Source: CACKLF01 sp002725175
GTDB taxonomy: Bacteria > Pseudomonadota > Alphaproteobacteria > Rhodobacterales > Rhodobacteraceae
Assembly (NCBI GenBank): GCA_002725175.2
Contig: PBQX02000035.1
Location: 1 to 10,111 of the forward strand
Direction of reading: 5' to 3'
Length of the DNA: 10,111 nucleotides
Below are positions 9,701 through 10,111 of the stretch, one piece after another. A program made the position numbers and the translations under genes. The notes below the pieces were generated by a model, which did no database searches, had not been told where the DNA came from, and worked only from the letters and a program-made list of their open reading frames with translations. Within the stretch, counting starts at the first letter, position 1, and every line of letters begins with the position of its first letter.

Positions 9701-10111
9701 ACTTATGGTNAACTTAAATACTAATGTTCGNGAATANCCATCNNNNGANTTNTGGCCAATTATGAAAGATGGATACGGAGCAGGTTCACAAAATGCACCA
9801 CAAGCAAATTCGAATAATGGAGGAAATGACCCATATGGACCAGCATTTACTGATTTACATTCATTAGGTCAAAATGGCAGCTCTATGGGCATATATTATT
9901 CTCACGGTGGAAGTGCCGACGTTTCAGGTGCAACTTACGGAAATGGTATTTATGAATTTAGGGCTGATAGAGCCAACTCTACTCACACTGTGGGCAAAGC
10001 GTTCTGGAAACATATCTATTGGAGCGGCAGTAGTGCGCGGGGTTGGGGCTATACAACTAATCACAATAGAGTTAGTGCTGGAGGAAGGTATGATGATAAT
10101 CCAAATGATTC
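342..10111 (+). CDS. Giant modular lectin/adhesin-like protein with LamG-like, discoidin-like and cupredoxin-like domains (3' partial)
   Basis: One frame runs 3,256 complete codons from ATG 342 to the right edge without an unambiguous stop; a few TAN codons are unresolved only because of N bases. ATG 342 is simply the first ATG after the TAA at 306-308. No convincing ribosome binding site precedes it, and repeat module A begins upstream at about 321, so the natural start is probably left of the window and this is one gene with 3-308. The product is a string of beta-sandwich modules: A1, a concanavalin-like domain, a LamG-like domain interrupted by a discoidin/F5-8C-like domain, B1, C1, cupredoxin-like, D, E, LamG-like 2 and 3, A2, B2, LamG-like 4, C2. 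Three Pro-Glu linkers are internal to this part. Such domains usually bind glycans or act as spacers in surface proteins, so a cell-surface adhesin or virion/tail attachment protein is inferred. I saw no catalytic motif, transmembrane segment or signal peptide. The exact gene family is not recognised. Confidence 0.85.
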   Translation, partial: MKNFIIGDSIFSITGEQTSITYDNTQDGTFDLNWDKGWEIRVSFMKTTTSTGNRIFSFTTNHLSNNGYIEVLEGAVMVFLSPTSSYNLIGSNPTLLSGGFVQNVHYYMSIYYNPDTLSLKTAIKKAGPTLPENPPVVTENIGLNYKNNIVARYNFETNKPLLDVSIDSSGSTTLNYELESPLVPTSSTPVLPTQTIDWSRDFEMKVDYTMNSTNTYRRLIGWGDAGNQPRFQITCHGTKYWIELSNINQTQILQQGAYFDVNVGSADAPAANTRYKMIIKYVASNGPYYVRNGYFTFAVQKYDDFTTWEYVLNNKSTGAWPTKVEANYVDVYEDSNGNSTALLGDRYDRVRLFDGTIHSFEYRSESLTNFTMIPTNTAPILSSEPDPIYGNYVSLGNGTFYNVNSKFTMNYKNVDYTLLAGGRAGNPGTASASTAASWGQASELFDGLANGNASAWFNDGTLGGSPYSNPPEVYYEFPTSTRMTAYRMWQRNPDANSIYAPKAWSVRGVLDGVTYDANDSSTYTEIDLQTNQFFLQTDGDSLNYNTNFNHYMTNNSTAFKKYVWRFTEGHDASYVGLGEMELYDIHNVDTGINNQFTITCAVRPHNKSANYGTIFDLGEPNAAVNKRLNLSIHANGYYTALYTDTNHYVNTGSVDNSPTYENNEWHILTMTWDGSTVSIYQDSMLVNHYATTGNLDLGTTQMMFGAMNHATNTSRFDGDLASFVILNTVVPIADAVQLHQPKAFGEIINTPDSWFVDWEDLINTQSGGLETNIYPIVLNGTNDPVGTHTYTLELGNTSRNYHRPLVGWVDYFDMMVINSFKGTNNPISQQDITAWAAESNNGNRYRSNNSSYHYDNINDGNADTFWISGNNGNETIGIFFNSGKPFYGFSLKWPNTSITTDNVHLRRRGNWSFFYTVESITTIEEAENALYYPINPSHYVGDPQTDGQSSVPTELYFYFDSVPGATGFKANISGLNTGVEYSVSLGELIAYMPEREPEPEPEPEPEPEPPLMVNLNTNVREYPSTELWPIMKNGYGDGSQSHPDATSNNNGGNDPFGPTFTDLHSLGEGGTMWGIYYSQGGMAEVSGEVYGNGIYEFRADRNKNGLNNTFGKVFWKKNYKTGTSDGGFGYYTNFNRNSDGTYDDNPNDSTFPTLGYTKDGYLGTWAWIMLPQKIYLTGFTFCEAWYSNHNFKDFRIYGRRSEDSDLDASTQANRVYLTESADDWTLVYEHKEEFDGEPTYFPNPGDIITDSQNTNIASFNVADVCSGHRIDFRKGGVSAVSEKDVFDTYCLVVNKGYSSYIKFETWILHGQEYDSTASEIYSLPITNIGDNRILVSIESNAYVFTNPQKYETLSTIELGKGTWILENVPAEHPIGIEQSGTNIEYYGDNAWYNGVSAETGSSAIAGINYYSGRVTIYVKGDFGTASFHCANHGYMGGQNXLQFSSNEHVNENNSVNPFTNNVSLAEKRCWPPRSNDASNDPELSPLSYGKIFENPIGNGDYNWEKRWAMTRXVYGTGYADGDYWMCSSPPGGTLASCSRAYLSKYTKWAGSGKYTSYYTTGYNSDGTLSSNYVTGSNYKTXGRTCIXGIDGAFIRIKFPXKIYPNDIYIISGSXWYNCXXXIRKMXVFASNDNWKTQTQLAYTDNFWXDEXWQYDGTKVYQGDTIIMPNGGSYRGRKFHIFDESNTCAKKNMFDEYALIVPEAVGTTLHINAFVVMGQKEGNASPSNVYLDAHQLWPSESIHTATGRWYSSAPTYHMLPYYSGGGAIEIITEQTHNQAGLNNAFNLSSPSTDRALCYWNGTNTYIDDGNGEYVWEGGIAQQTSYLGYLPNDYPGGYISVKLPRRIYPTKISIIHGPSRPISFRVYASNDLFVNSKVLLHESIDVDLTSMTTTLPESGTTLPGISIDVNSEGIDYGNNYETGTPSSVNYENTYDVFVLIVQKSSGNKSFEMRDFIIRGHPICSVPGTEYCETCWTPPPPPPSFWEGAIWAFNGNTGSNNDRLVDEVILNPGLYDDDIPIASGNSITGNDTIHGNYVTLGSNDGTTPNNYYTIGSPAFRLESNNFTGATLSFIWRNVNNPDQTGGHIIQVHHQQSGHAAHMGFWVGVVADTGLMMKVAGNYATINYTFDSPKNNEWFYFTAVFAENESTNASTTGGVTYYINNTYVGYRATGGGSSIAMQNWEIGKKLIAGHGDSNQQPSGDLASLVIKNKPLEDISDYKLLHDFNKGLLGNHLDGTYVHPDASGVSRPSWTKMRNIIHYYDGTISNDQLIDHVGSNNGITTGTAYVGTSDYGPTVXFISHXYEIXXPSISNEXTISFXWKPTXFNQAXXGTQIXGNYYPNXXGIYIGQKNNXLXXWXXXXGXXXTTYNTLFRDNAXLSXXEFALXTYVYKXNXXDLXFGXKYWXRCPVIXNQXSSPDFSSGXWXIGGXSGRFAQGEXTSLIXFDKAMXIDAVMEIXNYXXKEQXGXDLKXLPXXEXEPXPEPXXEPEXXXXPQXEPXXXXEPEPEXPXXTLIQNVVESXYXHXGXQTSITYDNTXDGTXNLNWDYDWELKASFKKTTTSTGNRIFSFSTQPLSNNGYIEIXENAXFVAIHPDGTTLVNNXTDGGNSGGTFDINTHYYISMYYDXXAQTLKISYQTDAEFSDWLSLRNISSGKTVTHDFSSVGPPTGIYVCTMYLGNTARNYDRPLVGWIDFLEITSISPYSGSDYSIPNTDIYVWASATDGSNRYHNSNSAYHYNNINDGDENTFWISGNNSDETIGVYFIETVEXLGFALKWPDTSITTDNVHLSRRGTLKFSFTWDNISSISDAESALYYDIISTYYVGDPQTDGQENVPTIVYLGLSQPILATGLKIDITGLNTGVEYPVALGELIVYANFVPPRGPGYQYGDNVVAHFDGSVNGNDLVDIKTGTYNATINXGNPVTGTDIIYGNYVDMSSHHYVINSXLSSAISSNKLSISAIIRTEINADWQCVLSAVGRHIEFAVHKGGLNIKGFESGEWYMXGNHXTTGNASHWLXANKPENDEWFIYSLXYDGTTXHVYINEHEVHTASHTTGWIDESATYIGAYTHSASHKLHGDLASXXIYDTVVPIDILVQAXGEHAFAIGEPEPEPEXXPQPEXEXEPPLMXNLNTNVXEXPXXXXWPIMKDGYGAGSQNAPQANSNNGGNDPYGPAFTDLHSLGQNGSSMGIYYSHGGSADVSGATYGNGIYEFRADRANSTHTVGKAFWKHIYWSGSSARGWGYTTNHNRVSAGGRYDDNPND
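768..1373 (+). other. Concanavalin-like domain related to module A
   Basis: The domain opens with NIVARYNF and DSSG, typical of the first strands of LamG/concanavalin-like domains. It continues with W-x3-FEMKVDY (933 onward), then a STNTYRRLIGW stretch and YWIEL. These align by eye with the W-x2-GWEIRVSF, STGNRIFSF and GYIEV landmarks of A1, so this looks like a strongly diverged relative of A. From about 865 the codon use shifts to many G/C-ending codons (GCG, TCG, CTG, GGC), which continues to about 2578. Confidence 0.5.
1374..1580 (+). other. LamG-like domain 1, N-terminal part
   Basis: The segment contains RLFDGT followed at 1503-1523 by IYGNYVS and a short strand ending in FTMNYKN. The same order (hydrophobic strand with FDG or FNG, then I-[YH]-GNYV) opens LamG-like domain 2 at 6285-7010 and domain 4 at 8982-9641. 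In those two the chain passes directly into the next LamG strand. Here it is cut by a discoidin-like domain and resumes at 2097. Confidence 0.6.
1581..2096 (+). other. Discoidin / F5-8 type C-like domain nested in LamG-like domain 1
   Basis: About 172 residues. The recognisable order is: small-residue loop with SASTAASWG, then ELFDG and a later W for the first loop (about 1635-1710); VYYEFP and MTAYRMW for the first core strands (about 1758-1812); APKAWSVRG with a following DG; KKYVWRFTE (about 2019-2046); and the closing strand VGLGEMELYD (about 2064-2093). This is the usual layout of F5/8C (discoidin) domains, which mostly bind glycans or lipids through loops. Codons are G/C-richer at third positions than in the flanking modules. 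Confidence 0.75.
2097..2578 (+). other. LamG-like domain 1, C-terminal part
   Basis: The chain resumes with a FTITCAVRP strand, then NEWHILTMTWDG, a VSIYQD strand, MMFGAMN and FDGDLASFVIL. These are the classical landmarks of LamG/pentraxin-like jellyrolls: W-H-x-x-x-TWDG and the closing G-D-[LI]-A-S-[FL]-x-[IV] strand. The closing strand recurs in LamG-like domains 2 (GDLASLVI) and 4 (GDLASF). The G/C-ending codon bias ends at about 2578, where AT-rich module B1 begins. Confidence 0.8.
2580..3317 (+). other. Module B1, discoidin-like
   Basis: About 245 residues. It shares a long co-linear set of landmarks with B2 (8253-8957): LGNTSRNYHRPLVGW, YHYDNINDGN, TFWISGNN, LKWPNTSITTDNVHLRRRG, HYVGDPQTDGQ and SGLNTGVEY followed by SLGEL. 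The NINDG-x-x-DTFWIS start and the SLGEL-x-x-Y closing strand fit an F5/8C-like fold, although a preceding strand-rich part of about 80 residues is not assigned. The function is not known. It leads directly into Pro-Glu linker 2. Confidence 0.6.
3327..3368 (+). repeat. Pro-Glu linker 2
   Basis: Seven consecutive Glu-Pro dipeptides join module B1 to C1. Glu is encoded by both GAA and GAG, and Pro by CCA, CCG and CCT. The following codons (Pro-Leu-Met-Val-Asn-Leu) are shared almost exactly with the sequence after linker 4, so linker and C module behave as a unit. Confidence 0.9.
3369..4280 (+). other. Module C1, discoidin-like
   Basis: About 304 residues. It begins LMVNLNTNVREYPS then LWPIMK-x-GYG, contains DLHSLG, YGNGIYEFRAD and a YDDNPND-S loop, then the MLPQKIYLTGF strand at 3846-3878. 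It ends with a Cys-containing strand pair and an ETWILHGQE closing strand. The P-x-K-I-Y strand recurs in modules D and E. A second copy of the first part is C2 (9699 to the edge). The overall plan suggests a divergent F5/8C-type jellyroll; no ligand can be named. Confidence 0.55.
4335..4679 (+). other. Cupredoxin-like domain with a candidate type 1 copper site
   Basis: A strand-rich stretch carries the ligand pattern of cupredoxins: His at 4455-4457 in an EHPIGI segment, then about 57 residues later Cys 4626-4628, His 4635-4637 and Met 4644-4646 in FHCANHGYMGG. The C-x2-H-x2-M spacing followed by GG resembles motifs I recall from large structural proteins of marine phages, and is close to plastocyanin and cytochrome oxidase subunit II ligand loops. 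The full His/Cys/His/Met set suggests metal binding is possible, but the domain may be purely structural. It sits between discoidin-like modules C1 and D. Confidence 0.65.
4701..5504 (+). other. Module D, Cys-containing discoidin-like domain
   Basis: About 268 residues related to C1 and E. Landmarks are the CWPP segment near 4746-4760 (compare LWP in C1 and E), the IKFP-x-KIYPNDIYII strand at 5130-5165, a VFASND strand at 5220-5237 and a closing VVMGQKEG. It holds about six cysteines, more than its neighbours, which could pair if the protein is secreted. Several N codons (for example 5082-5084 and around 5195-5215) leave residues undefined. The function is unknown. Confidence 0.5.
5505..6218 (+). 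other. Module E, discoidin-like
   Basis: About 238 residues. It repeats the C/D plan: VYLDAHQLWPS near the start, SVKLPRRIYPTKISII at 5856-5903, a FRVYASNDLF strand, and a closing FEMRDFIIRGHP. C1, D and E are thus three diverged members of one family, separated only by the cupredoxin-like domain between C1 and D. The YASND strand is nearly shared with D (FASND). Confidence 0.5.
6219..6284 (+). other. Short Cys plus poly-Pro hinge
   Basis: Three cysteines within 13 residues (C-x7-C-x2-C-W) are followed by six consecutive prolines at 6264-6281. This is a different linker type from the four Pro-Glu stalks. It separates the discoidin-like block (modules C1, D and E) from LamG-like domain 2. Confidence 0.6.
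6285..7010 (+). other. LamG-like domain 2
   Basis: About 242 residues with the full, uninterrupted order seen in domain 4: IWAFNGN opening strand, IHGNYVTLG (about 6435-6461), a SFIWRN strand, KNNEWFYFTAVF (about 6729-6764), VTYYINN and the closing GDLASLVIKN (about 6939-6968). It is the best internal template showing that domain 1 has an insertion. Its carbohydrate ligand is not predictable. Confidence 0.75.
7020..7757 (+). other. LamG-like domain 3 (many ambiguous bases)
   Basis: About 240 residues. IIHYYDGT and DHVGSNNG at the start match the opening strands of LamG domains, TTYN/FRDN and a FALxTYVYK strand follow, and a TSLIxFDKAM closing strand is visible. Dozens of N bases between 7227 and 7746 make many residues unknown, so identity is less certain than for domains 2 and 4. 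Despite this, the frame never breaks. Confidence 0.55.
7758..7853 (+). repeat. Pro-Glu/Pro-Gln linker 3 (ambiguous bases)
   Basis: About 32 codons of alternating Pro and Glu/Gln, with many N bases, nearly all at the third base of Pro codons or at the first/third base of the Glu/Gln codon. It joins LamG-like domain 3 to module A2, as linker 1 precedes A1. The N pattern is expected when copies differing only by synonymous or Glu/Gln changes were collapsed into one consensus. Confidence 0.9.
7857..8249 (+). other. Module A2, concanavalin/LamG-like (repeat of A1)
   Basis: It repeats A1 about 7.5 kb downstream: TSITYDNT, DGT-x-NLNWD, TTTSTGNRIFSF, LSNNGYIEI and HYYISMYYD occur in the same order and spacing. 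DNA similarity is clear in the shared strands but synonymous differences are many, so the duplication is not recent. A2 runs directly into B2, whereas about 1.86 kb separates A1 from B1. Confidence 0.65.
8253..8957 (+). other. Module B2, discoidin-like (repeat of B1)
   Basis: It shares with B1 the landmarks LGNTARNYDRPLVGW, YHYNNINDGD, TFWISGNN, LKWPDTSITTDNVHLSRRG, YYVGDPQTDGQ, GLNTGVEY and LGEL. The YVGDPQTDGQ glycine codons lie at 3162 and 8799, an offset of 5,637 bases, compared with about 7.5 kb for A. The difference reflects the extra cassette between A1 and B1. It is followed by LamG-like domain 4, not by a Pro-Glu linker as B1 is. Confidence 0.6.
8982..9641 (+). other. LamG-like domain 4
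   Basis: About 220 residues with textbook landmarks: VVAHFDGSVNGNDLVD opening, IIYGNYVDM (about 9108-9134), a SISAIIRTE strand, NDEWFIYSLVYDG (about 9393-9431), VYINEHEVH and the closing GDLASF (about 9558-9575). This domain is uninterrupted. A few N bases (for example 9083, 9164, 9617) are present without breaking the frame. It lies between B2 and Pro-Glu linker 4. Confidence 0.8.
9645..9698 (+). repeat. Pro-Glu/Pro-Gln linker 4
   Basis: Nine Glu/Gln-Pro dipeptides, with N bases at third positions, directly before C2. Its join to the C module (Pro-Glu-Pro-Pro-Leu-Met-Val-Asn) is the same as at linker 2. Confidence 0.9.
9699..10111 (+). other. Module C2, partial repeat of C1, cut by the window edge
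   Basis: The first about 138 codons align with C1 3369-3788: LMVNLNTNVRE, WPIMK-x-GYG, NNGGNDP, FTDLHSLG, YGNGIYEFRAD and YDDNPND. The first about 85 bases are almost identical in DNA; further on the protein is conserved but codons differ, and from about 9870 G/C-ending codons become common. The gene continues beyond the window. Confidence 0.75.

Overview
The window is AT-rich, fully coding DNA on the + strand. It is the interior of one very large gene for a modular, probably surface-exposed carbohydrate-binding or adhesin-like protein. A single reading frame (codons starting at positions divisible by 3) stays open from base 3 to the right edge, except for one TAA at 306-308. That TAA lies inside a Pro-Glu/Pro-Gln repeat, where CAA (Gln) is the expected codon. 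Downstream of it there are 3,256 complete codons from the first ATG (342) with no unambiguous stop, and the gene runs off the right edge. I see no intergenic DNA, RNA gene, CRISPR array, insertion sequence, promoter or terminator.

Layout, left to right: tail of an upstream domain (3-98); Pro-Glu linker 1 (99-320); module A1 (321-717); a concanavalin-like domain related to A (768-1373); a LamG-like domain split in two (1374-1580 and 2097-2578) by a discoidin/F5-8C-like domain (1581-2096); module B1 (2580-3317); linker 2 (3327-3368); module C1 (3369-4280); a cupredoxin-like domain with candidate His/Cys/His/Met copper ligands (4335-4679); two further discoidin-like modules D and E related to C (4701-5504, 5505-6218); a Cys/poly-Pro hinge (6219-6284); LamG-like domains 2 and 3 (6285-7010, 7020-7757); linker 3 (7758-7853); module A2 (7857-8249); module B2 (8253-8957); LamG-like domain 4 (8982-9641); linker 4 (9645-9698); and the first part of module C2 (9699-10111).

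The A, B and C modules therefore occur twice in the same order, but the LamG cassette sits between A and B in the first copy and between B and the C linker in the second. This points to growth by duplication and domain shuffling. The block at about 865-2578 uses many more G/C-ending codons than its neighbours, as if it came from a different source.

The organism cannot be fixed from this window. AT-rich codon use, an enormous beta-sandwich protein with Pro-Glu linkers, a C-x2-H-x2-M cupredoxin motif and scattered ambiguous bases fit a metagenome-assembled aquatic genome, for example a large dsDNA virus of protists, a marine phage or a marine bacterium. I lean towards a virus, with low confidence. 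The Ns fall mostly at third codon positions, which suggests masked strain or paralogue variation in a gene kept intact by selection.
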